A stretch of DNA of 64,000 nucleotides, from NCBI RefSeq assembly GCF_010015445.1, contig NC_053134.1, forward strand, positions 2,640,120-2,704,119, in the 5' to 3' direction. Positions within the stretch are counted from its first letter, which is position 1, and the number at the start of each line of letters is the position of its first letter. Origin of the DNA: Perca fluviatilis (taxonomy: Eukaryota > Chordata > Actinopteri > Perciformes > Percidae). The notes beneath the pieces were generated by a model. It worked only from the letters and a program-made list of their open reading frames with translations. It searched no databases and had not been told where the DNA came from. This document shows positions 42,300 to 57,107 of the stretch, in pieces. A program made the translations under genes and the position numbers.

Positions 42300-43780
42300 A
42301 AAGAGCCCTTTTTCCTGAATCTATTATCTGTGTATGTGTGGTTGTTTTAAGCGAGTTATTTAAATGTATTGTCTAATGCCAAACAATTACAGAGAACCAG
42401 CCCTATGAGGATATGAGGATTGGACAAGATATGCAGCTAAAAATAAGACTCTAAGACATAGATTTGCGTAATAAAAGTTAAAAAACGGGTGATAAAACAT
42501 GACATAAAATTCATATTTGTGGTGTACATATTGAAAAGTAAACTAAGATGTAATGTAAACAGGAATGTAGTGAATGTACATATATATATTAAGTAATTAT
42601 ACAGTGATAAAAACAGGTAGTAAAACCTTATGCGAAGCTAAAGTAATAATATAGTAAATCAAGTCCTGTGTAAAATAGTCGAACTTACATACTATATTAC
42701 CCATGATGGTTAAACAGTGGTGGAAAGTACATTTACTCAAGTATCTAAAATGGGCTCGACATTGATGAACTAAATATTGTAAACACATTTTTTAGTAATA
42801 AAAATAGAATAATATAATATTCTATAATTACATAACGCTTATTTACCATAGTACTTTTGATACTTGTAAGTACAATTTGCTGCTAATACTTTATGTTATG
42901 TTACTGCAGATGCAGCCAAAAAAGCATATAAATTAACTAACGTGCTGCAGTACATTACAGGGTTGTTGGTATGAATAAGGTATGCTGTCATCATTTGTGA
43001 CATGTAACTAAGTGTATATTTAGTTACGTATTGTACTTCAGTACATATTGAGGATATCATGTTCTCTGACCAATGTAAACGTCTACTCCTCTACATGTAT
43101 TTGACAGCTTAGTTAGTAGTAGTGGTGGGAGATTTAAAGGCTAAATGGATTAAGATTTTAAAAGAACTTGTGATGCCATTTTTCACTGTTTTTTACAAAC
43201 CAAACAATCAATCACTCGATAAATGGAGAAAATAATCAGCTGATTTATTCAGAATGAAAATAATCATTAGTTTATAGTTCAAAAAGAACTTCAGTTCAAC
43301 CTACTCTAACAGTGAAATGCTGCTTTTACATTAATGACAGACAGACATACAGACAATGAGACAGAGAAAGAGACAGACAGACAGAAAGACAATGAGACAG
43401 AGAAAGAGACAGACAAAGTTGATATAATAATTAAGTTCTTTATCATTTATCATTCAGATCTGCTCAGTTTCGAGCAGTTTACGACAATAACTTAGATGTG
43501 ATTAATTCAGCTTAAGTTAAATTCAATTTCATTCTTACAAATGTAAACTGTTTAATCGTAATGCACATGATCTTAGCAGACACAATCCTTATTAAAAATA
43601 ATATTACACATTTCCTCAAGGTTTTATGCTATGCTGGTTATTATTGTTTCTTTTTGTGCTTCACTGTATTTTTTTAAACTTTATTTTATTAATTTATACT
43701 ATGTTATTGTCCTATACCTTTTCTGTTTGTACACAGTATACATACACACATTTCTGTGAATTCAAGTAGCTGAGCATGCA
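42300..43780. other. H1-H2A spacer, repeats only
   Basis: No gene. 42713-43110 resembles the fish repeat at 39.5-40.0 kb (AGTGGTGGAAAGTACATTTACTC start). 43330-43420 is an AGAC-rich simple repeat. The rest is AT-rich. Confidence 0.5.
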
Positions 43781-43803
43781 GGGCTGTGACGTCGAGTCCT
43801 CTG

Positions 43804-43860
43804 ATTGGGCGACTGTACTGCTGTGCCTGACCAATGAACGACCAGATGATCGCTATATAA
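43804..43860 (+). promoter_or_regulatory. H2A promoter: two CCAAT boxes and TATATAA
   Basis: ATTGG at 43804-43808, CCAAT at 43831-43835 and TATATAA at 43854-43860, 75 bp above the ATG. Confidence 0.85.
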
Positions 43861-43914
43861 GCCGGGCTGTCCCAGCGTCGAGTTATTCTGTTCTCTGCTT
43901 CTCGCATACTGTAA

Positions 43915-44322
<408 letters not shown>

Positions 44323-44352
44323 AGCTCCGTGCTGCTCCTCAACCAACCCAAA

Positions 44353-44368
44353 GGCTCTTTTAAGAGCC
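44353..44368 (+). promoter_or_regulatory. Histone 3' stem-loop of H2A
   Basis: GGCTCTTTTAAGAGCC, 30 bp after the TAA, followed by CCAAAAGAGTAC. Confidence 0.95.
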
Positions 44369-44459
44369 ACCCACTCCATCCAAAAGAGTACATTCCTAAT
44401 ACAAGTTCAAACTGCTTAACCTGCCACACGATGTTAACCATACTCTTAAATGTTTACAT

Positions 44460-44624
44460 TTAACCTTTGCGTTGTCCTTCGGGTCATCGGGAACCGTTAT
44501 CTGACGGTTTTTATTTATCCAATGGCCTGGCATTGAGCCTTGTGTCCACCGGTGACCCTCGCCTACTATGTGCTGTCATTTCACGTGAACAGCCACGGGT
44601 CCCCATGACACGAAGGACCATTAA
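44460..44624. mobile_element. Short TTAA-flanked MITE
   Basis: TTAA at both ends (44460-44463, 44621-44624). The left CCTTTGCGTTGTCCTTCGGGTC and the inverted right TGGTCCTTCGTGTCATGG are imperfect inverted repeats of the piggyBac-like type. 165 bp. Confidence 0.55.
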
Positions 44625-45046
44625 TTACACTTGTTAATACAACGATCACAACTGACGCTAAGGGTGTCTCGGGTGGAATAATAGCTCTGTAGAGTTAAAT
44701 TATTATATTAAATATATTTTTTTTTAAACTACCCACTTTATCCTAAATAGCAGACTAGTCCTTGTGGTGTTGCTCCTTTACAGCTCATAGGAAAGAGTGA
44801 AACTGTTAAATACTTGTATTATTGAATAAATCTTGTATAGCAGCTAAAGAAATGCAGCACAAAGTGGTTTACAGTAAGTAAACTGCATTAAATACACTGA
44901 TCATTAAAATGGGGACATATGTGCCATGACAGCAGCTGCACTTCATTTTTAATGTTTGATTAGCGTTATATTTTATTGTTTCTGTTGAATTGAACTTGCT
45001 TTATAACAGTATAATAGCTCACTCTGATAAAAAAAAAAGTAGGGTG

Positions 45047-45090
<44 letters not shown>

Positions 45091-45482
45091 ACCCAAAAAA
45101 AAAAAAAAAAAAAAAAAAAAAACACAAACTTATAGGCTTATGATTCACTTTATAAGTAATGGATAAACATGGCTTTGAACAACAGACATTACTATAATAC
45201 TGATATATTCTGTTTTTATTCTATTATTTGTACTTTTCTCTGTTGCTGCAACAACTGACTTTCTCTGTTCGGATCAATACATTTTATTATATTCTGTTAT
45301 TGGAGTTTGTTAAAGTTGAACTTGGCATCAAAGCATTAAATATACAACATGAAATGCTAATTTGTGTGTTTGTGGCTAGTTATGCAGAAAAATATTTAGC
45401 CATTATTATTATTATTATTACACATATCGTGGCCAGAGTCAACAAAACACAAAGGTCAAGGAAAGGGGGCACTCATTTCTAG
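44625..45482. other. Intergenic, A-homopolymers, no gene seen
   Basis: 45029-45122 is almost pure A with a few interruptions, which may be misassembled or variable in length. No gene. Confidence 0.5.
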
Positions 45483-45783
45483 TTAACCCTTGTGTGGTCC
45501 TTCGGGTCCCAGTGACCCAAAGGACCACACAAGGATTATGTACTTCCCTTTACTCTGTTGAGAATTGCTCTCTAAACCCTGTTTGTGTAAAGTAAGTAAG
45601 TAAAGTTTATTTCTAGAACACATTTAAACACAGTTTAAGCTGACCAAAATGCTGTACAAACAAGAACTAAGGTGCTGTATTAACCCTTGTTTAGAGAGCA
45701 ATTCTCAACATAGTAAAGGGAAGTACATAATCCTTGTGTTGTCCTTTGGGTCACTGGGACCCGAAGGACAACACAAGGGTTAA
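45483..45783. mobile_element. piggyBac-like MITE with nested hairpins, copy 2
   Basis: Complete, TTAA at 45483-45486 and 45780-45783. Nearly identical to 3454-3755, same orientation. Confidence 0.8.
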
Positions 45784-46430
45784 TGGTGTAAACTTCATGT
45801 GATTACTTCACAGGATTGTTTTTCCTACACTTAAAATCCAGATAGACAACAGAGACAAGAGGCTGGAAGTTGCCTCTTTGTTATTTGAGCGTGTTTGTGC
45901 GTGCATGTTCAAGATGGTGGCAAGTGAACACCAATTGTTTTCTATCTAAACCTGGGATCTTTAACAGGAGGCGCTCATAGTCACTGCAGGGTGGGCATCA
46001 AATGATTGTTTGATAATGTTTTGAGAGTTTTTTCCCATAAAAATATAAAGATGTCTAAAAATACACATTGATGAGAGGCTTGCTTACTTACTAAAGCAAC
46101 CATCCAGATTCAGTTAAGCTTAAAGATACACTGTCGTCCACATGTATGTTAACATTAAAACATGAGAATTATATTTTTAATAGCTTAGTATTATATTCCC
46201 CATTTAAAAGGGTGTGTATTTATGCTTTAGGTCGCCCTGCAAGTTGTTTTATGCCCAGTTTAATTAATATGCAACAAAGGTAAGGGTTTTTTGGCTTAAA
46301 AGACATTGAAGACCATTGATCTAAAACAACCACACCCGTTGTAATGACCATTGTTGTGAAATCTGACCTCAGGCTGCATCACACAACAGAAAAGATCGCT
46401 TGATTTTGTGAATGTTTTCTAATGCTACGT
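45784..46430. other. Intergenic, no gene seen
   Basis: Nothing recognised. Confidence 0.4.
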
Positions 46431-46431
46431 T

Positions 46432-47096
46432 CAGACTGCAGGCAAAAGTGGCCCAAATCTGATTTTTTGGGGGGTCAAGTGACCAGGTCAGACTTCTTCT
46501 GAAGTAGTGTGAACACTCAAATCTTGCCCAGATCAGATTTTTTCAAATCAGATTTAGACCACTTCCATATGTGGTCCTGAATCAGACCCAGGTCTGATTT
46601 TTTTTCAATGCGGCCACAGTGTGAACAACCGAGGCGGAAGTTGATGCGACTTTTACGTCAATCCACATCGACATTTGTCACAATTCTGCTCCGGTGGGAA
46701 TTAGCCCGAGACACAGACAGTAACATTAAAAACTGGACTAGGCTAAAACATGGAGACCAGTGATGGAGCAAGTCAATGGAGGGAGAGGGAGGTGTTAGAC
46801 CTAATTAGGGTTATGCTCATTAATGTTACGGCTGCCATTACACAATTTTGAAATAAAAGCGAAAAAGCTGACTTCCTCCATAACCTCCCTAACTTTAGTG
46901 CGACAGCGTGCTGCGTCTGATGTCATTGTTATTGGTCTTTTGCGCATGCGGTTCTGTTCGAAACCACAAACAGTTCACACTGGAGTCTGATTTAGGCCAC
47001 ATTTTAAAAAGGTAATGGGAACAGCCAAACAACAAATCAGATCTGAGCAAAAAATCTGAATTAAGCATTAAGATTTGCTGTGTGAACGTAGCCTAT
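46432..47096. mobile_element. MITE with GCTACGTTCA ends, about 665 bp
   Basis: The left end ATGCTACGTTCAGACTGCA and the inverted right end AGGCTACGTTCACACAGCA. Subterminal AATCTGATTTTTT/AAATCAGAT motifs repeat in both orientations. Superfamily uncertain; the target duplication is not resolved. Confidence 0.6.
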
Positions 47097-47229
47097 GACA
47101 CCTTTAATACTTGTGTTCATGTACCGGTTCTTCTCTATGGGGACATGGATAAATTATGAATGTGTGTCTGTGTGTCACAGTCCATCTGGTTTGTTTATAA
47201 CTTCTTTTAAAATACACAGATTGTCTGTC

Positions 47230-47236
47230 ACACATC

Positions 47237-47304
<68 letters not shown>

Positions 47305-47860
47305 TACTTTATTGATCCCCAAGGGGAAATCCAAGGTCCCAGTAGCTTAAAGACATCACACACACATACACATACATCATAAACAGGATGATAAAATAAC
47401 AAATCAACATGAATAATATGGATAATAAAAGAAAAGATACTAAGGTAAGATAGGCGACCTTTAGTAGGACATGTATGTTCTTTGTCTATATTTTCATCTA
47501 ATTTTGGCACCTTGATAGAAGGAGTCTCCCGTGCAGCCACTGTTCAGACCTTCATTATACACAGAGATGAGGAAATAATTCAACCGGTAAAACTCTCTTT
47601 TATTATTGTTTAGTTGTTGATGGCCCCCAGCACCTCCTCTATTCTTATATCACTTTAGGTTCTCCCTGTATGTGGTGGGGGAGGTGGACTGTATCCTTTG
47701 TTCTCCTGAAGTCAATCACCATCTCCTTTGTCTTAGAGGCGTTAAGGTGTTCGTCTTAAGCCTGGTGCCTCATTGTCTGAAATCAGCCCAATGTGGTGTC
47801 TTCTGCGAATTTAATTATGGAGTTGGAATGTGTGATTACCAGCGCTGACCGGCTGTGGTC
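47230..47860 (-). mobile_element. LINE remnant with (GATA)n tail
   Basis: On the minus strand 47640-47765 decodes to ASKTKEMVIDFRRTKDTVHL, the usual RT palm-side motif of L2/Rex-type LINEs. The 3' end GGGGATCAATAAAGTATATC then (ATCT)n at 47237-47307 is a typical tail. At 47453-47512 about 60 bp resemble the other LINE (ENIDKEHTCPTKGRL). Broken throughout. Confidence 0.6.
47237..47307. repeat. (GATA)n microsatellite
   Basis: About 17 GATA units, one interruption. Confidence 0.95.
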
Positions 47861-49097
<1,237 letters not shown>

Positions 49098-49136
49098 ATC
49101 AACGACCTGACCTGATCTAATGACAACAACCCAAAC

Positions 49137-49152
49137 GGCTCTTTTAAGAGCC
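49137..49152 (+). promoter_or_regulatory. Histone 3' stem-loop of H4
   Basis: GGCTCTTTTAAGAGCC, 39 bp after the TAA, then CTTAAAGAGC. Confidence 0.95.
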
Positions 49153-49159
49153 ACACACT

Positions 49160-50640
49160 TCTTCTTAAAGAGCCTAATCCTCCTAACTCTGAAATTCAAA
49201 AATTGAATATAAATACACATAAATTACCACGTAGCCTATTTCCTATAATTAACCAGTTAACTTGGCGTTATTGTCCTGGCCTTTAATGTTCATGAACTCT
49301 TATATAGTTAATAAATCAGATTTAGTTTAGACTTCTTTTTTTAACATATATTACACCAATGAACTGTATTCACAACAATGGAGGAAAGAGTAAAAACCTT
49401 AGTGCTTACTAATTCCTGACCATTTCATTTGACAATTCCTTAACTACATGTGGTTCCATACATCTAGGTTTCAATTCTACAATGGCAAGTCAAAAAGTTT
49501 TTTTATTAGGCATATTTTCAAATAATTTACCAGACAAATGTTTGGAAAATATACATGTACTGTTTGATTGTTTTGGCTGGGGGAGTGAAGCAAATCTAAG
49601 TACTGATCATTTATTTAACTTGCGAAGAGCGCTGTAGATAGATAGATACTTCATTCATCCGGAAGGAAATTTTATATGTATATATTTTGTATCGAACATC
49701 CACATTATTTTTTTTGACAAATTTATTTAAAGTAACCTGAATTTCTAAGATTAAATAAGGGTTAAATAATGTATAAAATCAGATAAATAGTAATTAGTTT
49801 GATCAATTCATGGTGCCCGAAATTGGTGGGATTAAAGTCTTGGGTCAATTAAAACAATGACAACCAAGACTGTTACTCATAAACTACATTGTAGGTTAGG
49901 ACTGTGACACTTTTTGTAGTTGGATATTTTAATTGTGACATTAATTGAGGCTCAAATGGTGTCAATTTCATAGTTATTTAATACATTTTGCTTATGCAAA
50001 ATTAACGTTTTTAAATATTGTCTATTAAATCCCCCTTTGTCCCTTTAAATGAGGCTTTAATATGTTGCATTTAATTAAAAGGTGTTTACATTTTCTAAAA
50101 CAGCCCTGGCCTTCATCATTTGTGCTATGCATGTGGTCACTTTTATGATTAAAGGGTAACTACTGTTTTTTTTTCAACCCGGACCCTATTTTTCTATGTT
50201 TTTGTGTGTAAGTGAAACCAGTGCATACTAACCAATACATACCAACTCCAAATAAAGTTCATCTTTTAGTGAAAAGGGTTACAAGTACATAATGAACAAT
50301 CTGTTGACAAAACAGACGATGCTCAGCCTGAGTTATCCTAAAGGAAAATTAAGTGTAATTTTAAAAATATGTCTAATACTGTATATTTATTCTGGTCAGG
50401 AGAGGAAAAAGGAAGTCTGAACGTTATATTCCTTGATCATTGGAAGGTGCTGTGAGCACAGCAAGAACACAGGCTTTCCATTAATCTCTGTGAAGATATA
50501 GGATCTGGTCAGTGACACTGTTTCAGACATTTTCTGGCTCCTGCATGAACAGAACAGCTTAACAGTGTGTAGCTGAATGTAAGCATGTGTGATCTATAAT
50601 TACGTATCCAGCATAGGGCCTGATACACTAGGAATATCAA
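49160..50640. other. Intergenic, no gene seen
   Basis: AT-rich. At 49637-49675 GATAGATAGATACTTCATTCATCC is a small LINE-tail-like fragment. Otherwise nothing. Confidence 0.5.
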
Positions 50641-50643
50641 AGT

Positions 50644-50694
<51 letters not shown>

Positions 50695-50716
50695 TGTGTG
50701 TGTGTTTGTGTGTGAC
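50641..50716. repeat. (TG)n microsatellite
   Basis: About 36 TG units with a few changes. Confidence 0.95.
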
Positions 50717-51190
50717 AGTGCACATGCGTGACAGAAACTTAATATCAAGAGTATACAAAATAATTATGATTAAAAATTGGGTCTATGATTAAGTGTGAAA
50801 GGTATAAAAAGGTATAAATAAGAATGTCCATTTAGATTTAGCCTGAGTAGATCAGACTGTAAAATTGTATTATTATTGCACATATTATTGTATGTTTACA
50901 GACTTAATTTATAATCACCAGACCCAAATGGAGGTATATATTTTTTTTTATTTTTATTTTTTACAGTTTTCAGCAATGATCAAGAAACAAAATCTGAGTT
51001 TTTGGTTTACTTTTTAAAATGTGTTTAAAATGTGTGGACAATACTGCTAATCCCTGCTACTCCATCACTGTCACTAATGCCCTGTAAATTTGTCTTTTTG
51101 CTCGCCGCGCTTTAAAATGCATCTCCATTCAATTAAACCAGAGAAACAGCGGAGTGAGACTTCCGCATAGATACGCTCTGACGCGCTAAC
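50717..51190. other. Intergenic upstream of H2B, no gene seen
   Basis: AT-rich. Nothing recognised. Confidence 0.5.
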
Positions 51191-51196
51191 AACCAG

Positions 51197-51248
51197 CCAA
51201 TGGGAGAGTGGGAACCGCACAGAGAAATTTGCATCTCCGGGGCTTAAG
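51197..51248 (+). promoter_or_regulatory. H2B promoter: CCAAT, octamer, TATA-like
   Basis: CCAAT at 51197-51201, the octamer ATTTGCAT at 51227-51234 (the Oct-1/OCA-S site characteristic of H2B genes) and a weak TATA-like CTTAAGA at 51243-51249, about 60 bp above the ATG. Confidence 0.85.
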
Positions 51249-51305
51249 AAGGAGCAGCGCAGCGAGTTCGTCACACAATTATCGGTGAATACCAGAATTG
51301 TAACC

Positions 51306-51680
51306 ATGCCTGAACCAGCAGTGAAAGCAGCGAAGAAGGGATCCAAGAAGGCGGTGGCCAAGACCGCCGGCAAGAAGGACAAGAAGAGGAGAAAGACCAG
51401 GAAGGAGAGCTACGCCATCTACGTCTACAAGGTGATGAAGCAGGTTCACCCCGACACCGGCATCTCCTCCAAGGCCATGGGCATCATGAACTCCTTTGTG
51501 AGCGACATCTTTGAGCGCATCGCCGGTGAGGCCTCCCGTCTGGCTCACTACAACAAGCGCTCCACCATCACTTCTCGGGAGATCCAGACCGCCGTGAGGC
51601 TGCTGCTCCCCGGGGAGCTGGCCAAACACGCAGTGTCTGAGGGCACCAAGGCCGTCACCAAGTACACCAGCTCCAAGTAA
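51306..51680 (+). CDS. Histone H2B
   Basis: 124 residues from [15 protein letters not shown] at 51306; the frame is open a little upstream but only from a GTG. The Lys-rich tail is followed by the fold ([39 protein letters not shown]) and the C-terminal helix ending AVTKYTSSK with the ubiquitylation Lys. H2B pairs with H2A. Intronless with octamer promoter and 3' hairpin. It is the complete model for the broken copy at the window start. The two share their 3' sequence almost base for base past the hairpin. Confidence 0.97.
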   Translation: MPEPAVKAAKKGSKKAVAKTAGKKDKKRRKTRKESYAIYVYKVMKQVHPDTGISSKAMGIMNSFVSDIFERIAGEASRLAHYNKRSTITSREIQTAVRLLLPGELAKHAVSEGTKAVTKYTSSK

Positions 51681-51713
51681 ACCGACCCGCTGCCTTAATC
51701 CCATCAAACCAAC

Positions 51714-51729
51714 GGCTCTTTTAAGAGCC
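51714..51729 (+). promoter_or_regulatory. Histone 3' stem-loop of H2B
   Basis: GGCTCTTTTAAGAGCC, 33 bp after the TAA. Confidence 0.95.
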
Positions 51730-51734
51730 ACACA

Positions 51735-53039
51735 CTTCTTCTGTAAGAGCAGAGTTTCACATAAGCATGAATTTCACTGATTTATAAAGGGTTTTTAATG
51801 TATATAATTACTTTTGAGTACGTAACTATCGTCTGCCGACAACATGCGGAGTTAATTTCAGTGTATCTAAGTAATCTACCTACCCTAGACTGCTTAATAT
51901 TTGCATATTAGTAAAATAAAGACGTTGCTAATACTGCCATCTTCTGGGATAATAAGTTCATCTCAACCATTCACATACATGAATTCAGCACAAAAAAAGC
52001 ACTGGTTGACCTGAGACTTATATAAATATGTTGCTCACTTACAAAATTGTAAATAAAACAGTCCCTAATTATCCTACTAAAACTGTTTGTGACTACTATA
52101 ATCTGCCCACAAATATGAAATTAAGTATTTCACAGAACATGTTTAAAGTGGCCATTAAATAGCAATTAAGTGCCATTTAGCATCTTAAAATTTTTTAAAC
52201 ATGCAAAAAGTCAACTGTAATTAAAAGTAAAAGTTATTTCACATAAAGCAGGAGGTTTTAGGCAACCACAGCCTACAAACACATCTTTACTGACTTTATA
52301 ATATTTTCATTATGCTTCAAAAATTTTAAATCTGTTCAGCAGCTTTCAGCAGTGTGCAAACCAGATAATGTGACCTAAACTGTACAACGTTGGTTAAGTA
52401 GCAGCATAAACGTATGTGCTTATAACCTGCATACTATGAATTTATACTGTGTCTTTTAAGAGAGAATAAAGTGTAAGCCAGATAATAGAAGGACAAGCAG
52501 GATTTTTGTTTGAAATATTAAATGTTCAGTTGTGGAAGAAACACATTGCATGTAAAGTGAGTGAAAGCAGTCCTCATCCAAATTACTGTATTCCAGTTTC
52601 TGAGATACAACTGAGTTTATTTCAATTACTAAATGTTTAGGAATAATCACTCATGTCTTAAATACAGTATAACATGCACATTGTATTGTTTACACACCAG
52701 TTCTCATACACATTTATGCTGTTTTTGATTTATTTCTGAGTTTATGTAAAGCTCCACACTCTAATGCATACATGTCATAGTATGTATAGTCACACATTTA
52801 GTATTGCACAATTTATGCCGATATTTGAGTCATTTCACTGCAGTTAAAAATAATAATTATAAGAAACGGTATCCATATAGCACATATTATACAAGAAAAG
52901 CAGCACAAAGTGATTTACAATTAGAGAAAACAGAGTGGAAATAAAAAGTTATAAAATGCCATAATTAATAAGAATAAGATGGAAAATAAAACATACTACT
53001 TAATAATAGTAAAACATAGCATTAAAAACTATAAAATAA
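51735..53039. other. Intergenic, no gene seen
   Basis: AT-rich, nothing recognised. From 53040 the H3 upstream homology begins. Confidence 0.5.
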
Positions 53040-53149
53040 GTGTGTTTTTCTGTTATGTAAGTACCCCAAAGCTTTAGAAAAGTACAAAACAATAGATTAA
53101 AAATGAGCGGGTACATTTGAATTTTCAAATTCCTTTTGTCCAATGGCTG

Positions 53150-53216
53150 AGCTTCTGTAGCACGTGCAAACATTGGACCAATCAGCGTCGCCTGTGCGCC
53201 GGCTCTGGCTATATAA
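53150..53216 (+). promoter_or_regulatory. H3 promoter: CCAAT boxes and TATATAA
   Basis: CCAAT at 53150-53154, inverted ATTGG at 53172-53176 and CCAAT at 53178-53182, TATATAA at 53210-53216, 56 bp above the ATG. One copy of the GCGCC/CCAATCAGCG block, where the minus-strand H3 has two. Confidence 0.85.
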
Positions 53217-53265
53217 CCAAAGACTGACGCTCCAGAATCATATCTACTTTTCGTCAGTAAAGTGA

Positions 53266-53682
<417 letters not shown>

Positions 53683-53711
53683 ACTCACCTGACTGCTCAA
53701 AACAACCCAAC

Positions 53712-53727
53712 GGCTCTTTTAAGAGCC
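53712..53727 (+). promoter_or_regulatory. Histone 3' stem-loop of H3
   Basis: GGCTCTTTTAAGAGCC, 29 bp after the TAA. Confidence 0.95.
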
Positions 53728-53739
53728 ACCACACATCCA

Positions 53740-54190
53740 TCTCGGAGCTATTATCCTTGTTCCTCTTCCATATTCTTATACAGAATTAACCATCAGTTAA
53801 TACTACGCCAAGTTTAAGACAATAACTTAAGTCTTCTTAAAGTAGAATACAAGAAACGTTCAGATTTATGTAGTTAATATATACAGAAGTGCTTGTTAAC
53901 TATTTCAAGATACTACAGCTGGCTGGAGGTTAGTTTTGCTTCTTCATGCATTATCTTGTAATTTGCTGCTTTTTAATCCTGATATTAAGCTATTACTCGT
54001 TGGCATCGCTTTTTCTGCAGAAATCAGTAATGTTTAATTTTAAAGGAGGGTCCCTTGATTTAAGAAGCACAGTTCACTGGGTCTAACCGAAACCTGATTT
54101 TATGAAGAATTCATGAGCACGTAAACACAAGGACAATAATGGCAAGTTAAGTGGTCAGTTATTACAGGAATATAGCTCTTTAAGAAGAAG
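53740..54190. other. Convergent H3-H4 spacer, no gene seen
   Basis: AT-rich spacer between the two hairpins. Nothing recognised. Confidence 0.5.
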
Positions 54191-54195
54191 TGTGT

Positions 54196-54211
54196 GGCTC
54201 TTAAAAGAGCC
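54196..54211 (-). promoter_or_regulatory. Histone 3' stem-loop of minus-strand H4
   Basis: Minus-strand GGCTCTTTTAAGAGCC, 38 bp after the stop, followed by CTTCTTAAAGAGC. Confidence 0.95.
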
Positions 54212-54249
54212 GTTGGGTTGTTGTCGTTAGATCAGGTCAGGTCGTTGAT

Positions 54250-54681
<432 letters not shown>

Positions 54682-54699
54682 TTAGTCAAGCGAGAGATT

Positions 54700-55215
54700 G
54701 TAAGCCGCTGCATTTCCGGTAAAAAATTCAAAATCAACAAAACAGCAATTGAATCTCTCTTTAATAATAATAATAATAATAAATTGAATTTATATAGCTC
54801 TTTTCATGGACTCAAAGTCGCTCTCTTTGTTGATTTTGAATTTTCATAATATCAAGTCCTTACGGTAGGGCTGTGAAATATATATGCATATATTATATGG
54901 ATATCATGATATGAGTTTAGAAATGTTCTTAGATTTTGGATATTGTATTATCGTTATAGGTGTATAAGTGTAATCTTTTGAGGGTTTTAAAGATGGCATT
55001 ACAGTAAAGTGATGTTAATTAATGTCAACAAGTTGCCAACAAGCACCAAATCCTTAATTTAAGTACACAACTCAACAAATATATATTACATAGGTCTAGT
55101 GGTTTTTAGACATTTGAATGCGGAGAAGTTTTATGTAAAAACAATTCATATTTTCCCCAAACACTGTAGTGAACTTTAAGACAATGATCATGTCCTGAAA
55201 ACCTCAAAAAAAGAA
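54700..55215. other. Intergenic, no gene seen
   Basis: Includes an (AAT)n stretch at about 54763-54782. AT-rich, nothing else recognised. Confidence 0.5.
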
Positions 55216-55545
55216 TTTCAGCACTTTACAAAAGACTCTATGCATTTTACAAAAGACTCTATATGCACTTTATGAAAGACTCTATATGCACTTTATGAAA
55301 GACTCTATATGCACTTTATAAAAGACTCTATATGCACTTTATGAAAGACTATATGCACTTTACAAAAGACTATATGCACTTTACAAAAGACTGCATTTTA
55401 TGAGAGGCACTGGACACTGGACTAAGCTCAATTTGCACATCTTGTTTCATTAGTTAAATCTTTGTAATTGTTGTATTGTTTATATTTTGATTATTGTGAC
55501 ATGTAGCCTACCGTATGTCTAATTTATAACTTGTAAGATAGATCA
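55216..55545 (+). mobile_element. LINE 3' end, copy D
   Basis: The same 3' region as copies A and C but on the plus strand: about eight units of GACTCTATATGCACTTTATG (55225-55400), then CTCAATTTGCACATCTTG and GTAATTGTTGTATTGTTTATATT. No coding part. Confidence 0.75.
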
Positions 55546-55833
55546 TTGTGAACTTTAGGAGATCCAGGACGACCACACATCCCCCCCCCTCTCTCCCACA
55601 ACGACATCAAAACAAAATTCCTGGGAATCAACATAACAAAAGACGTCTCATGGTTCCTTAGCGCCTCCGACCTGGTGAGGAAAGCTCAACAGACGCTGTT
55701 CTTCCGGAGAAACTCAAGTAGGCCAAACTTCCCTCTCAGCTCCTAATAAAGAACCGGAAATAACCGGTCCGGTCCGGTTGGTTAAAAAAACAGCACACAA
55801 GATTATGGAAACTGAGCTCCAAACTTGCACACA
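55546..55833. other. LINE RT scrap, no gene
   Basis: 55615-55720 decodes on the plus strand to KFLGINITKDVSW and LVRKAQQTLFFR, motifs of a LINE RT C-terminal region. Too short and broken to assign. Confidence 0.4.
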
Positions 55834-55841
55834 GTGTATGC

Positions 55842-56412
55842 CAGGGGGGTCAAACTCATTTTCCCAGAGGGCCACACTGGAAAAAGAGAATCCAACCAAG
55901 GGCCAGACATGGAGAGATTATTGACTGCTTTTGTTACTGCATGTCACTTTTTTTTTAAACATTTTGGGAGCTTTTCTTCCTCATTTTTGTTGTTTTCGTT
56001 CCAACGTTTGTGTGGCTTTCTCAGACATTTGTCACCTTTTTGTAAAATTGTTGCTTTTTCCGACATTTTTTTACGCTTTTTGTTGCATTTTTGTTGACGT
56101 GAAGGCCTACAAAAGTCACCAAAAAAGTTCCTTAACCATCGTAGAATTTAGCAAATCAAGAAAAACTATTTTTTTTTAACAATAATCTGTTTCTCAGCCT
56201 GAATATGAAATCTCTCTCTCTCTGCTTTTTGACTCATTTCTGAGTCTCAGAGTCGGCAAATCTGCCATATTAATTTCTATATATTCTGCTTTGAATGTCA
56301 GGTAATTGCAGTTTAAAAAACACTTTCCAACTAGGTGTGCCTAAATCTACTGTGAACCCAAATTGATATAAGGGCTGGATTTGGCCTGCGGGCCTTGAGT
56401 TTGACACATGTG
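55842..56412. mobile_element. hAT MITE family with GTCAAACTC ends, copy 2
   Basis: The left CAGGGGGGTCAAACTC and the inverted right CACATGTGTCAAACTC. Perfect octamers GTGTATGC at 55834-55841 and 56413-56420. Same orientation as 27050-27646 and closely similar. Confidence 0.9.
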
Positions 56413-56579
56413 GTGTATGCTATCCATTTATACAAGAAGGCCAGCAACTTTTTAATTTTTTCATTTCATGTTTATTTGAATTAGGGACAGATGCTTTGAC
56501 ATAGACATTTGAGCAACAAATCTCCCCAGTCTGGTCACAGTCTGTTTGTCCTCTTGCCATTGGGAAAGAGACTTGAGGC

Positions 56580-57107
56580 TGTTTCATGCTTCTGCGTCAA
56601 CTCCACGCCATAGCCATAATGGCGTTGTGGCCATTTTGGAGTTCTGCGTCAGGGGGTTGCTTTGCATCGCGGTGCATCTCACCTCCATAACGCTAGGGGG
56701 CGATAAGTCTGAGGTTATTTGCGAGGTGTCTGCCAGCCAGTTTATGTTATGTTAGCAAAGCAAACTTTAGCACAACTGCCAACAAAGTAATGCTTGCTGG
56801 CTAAGTGCTAATTTCAAAACGTGACATATAGACACGTTACTAACAGATAACTCCGTCACTGTAACCAACATATGTCGGAGTTCATTGGCAGAGCTGATGT
56901 CAGTGAACTAGCGTGTTGCTACTCCCCACAGTAGGCTGCTGGAAACGCCCAGGACCAGTCGACCAATCACAGTCACACAAGACGAGTCGACCAATCACAG
57001 TCCTTGCAGTCTGCGTCGCCTCGACTCAAAGTTACACATTTTTGGAGGTGCACATCGAGCTACGGCAGAGGGTATATTTGACGCAGAAGCATAAATCAGC
57101 CTTTAGA
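56580..57107. mobile_element. MITE with TTCTGCGTCAA ends
   Basis: GTTTCATGCTTCTGCGTCAA near 56581 and its imperfect inverse TTGACGCAGAAGCATAAATC near 57079-57098. Central tandem of GACCAATCACAGTC. No target duplication identified. Confidence 0.5.

Noticed and set aside
44966..45148. Phe-rich frame
   Set aside because: Antisense of A homopolymers.
47104..47540. Two open frames with YLSIYLSIYLS repeats
   Set aside because: Translation of a GATA microsatellite.
50509..50792. Cys-Val or Thr-His repeat proteins at TG runs (also 61286-61579)
   Set aside because: Translation of a dinucleotide repeat.
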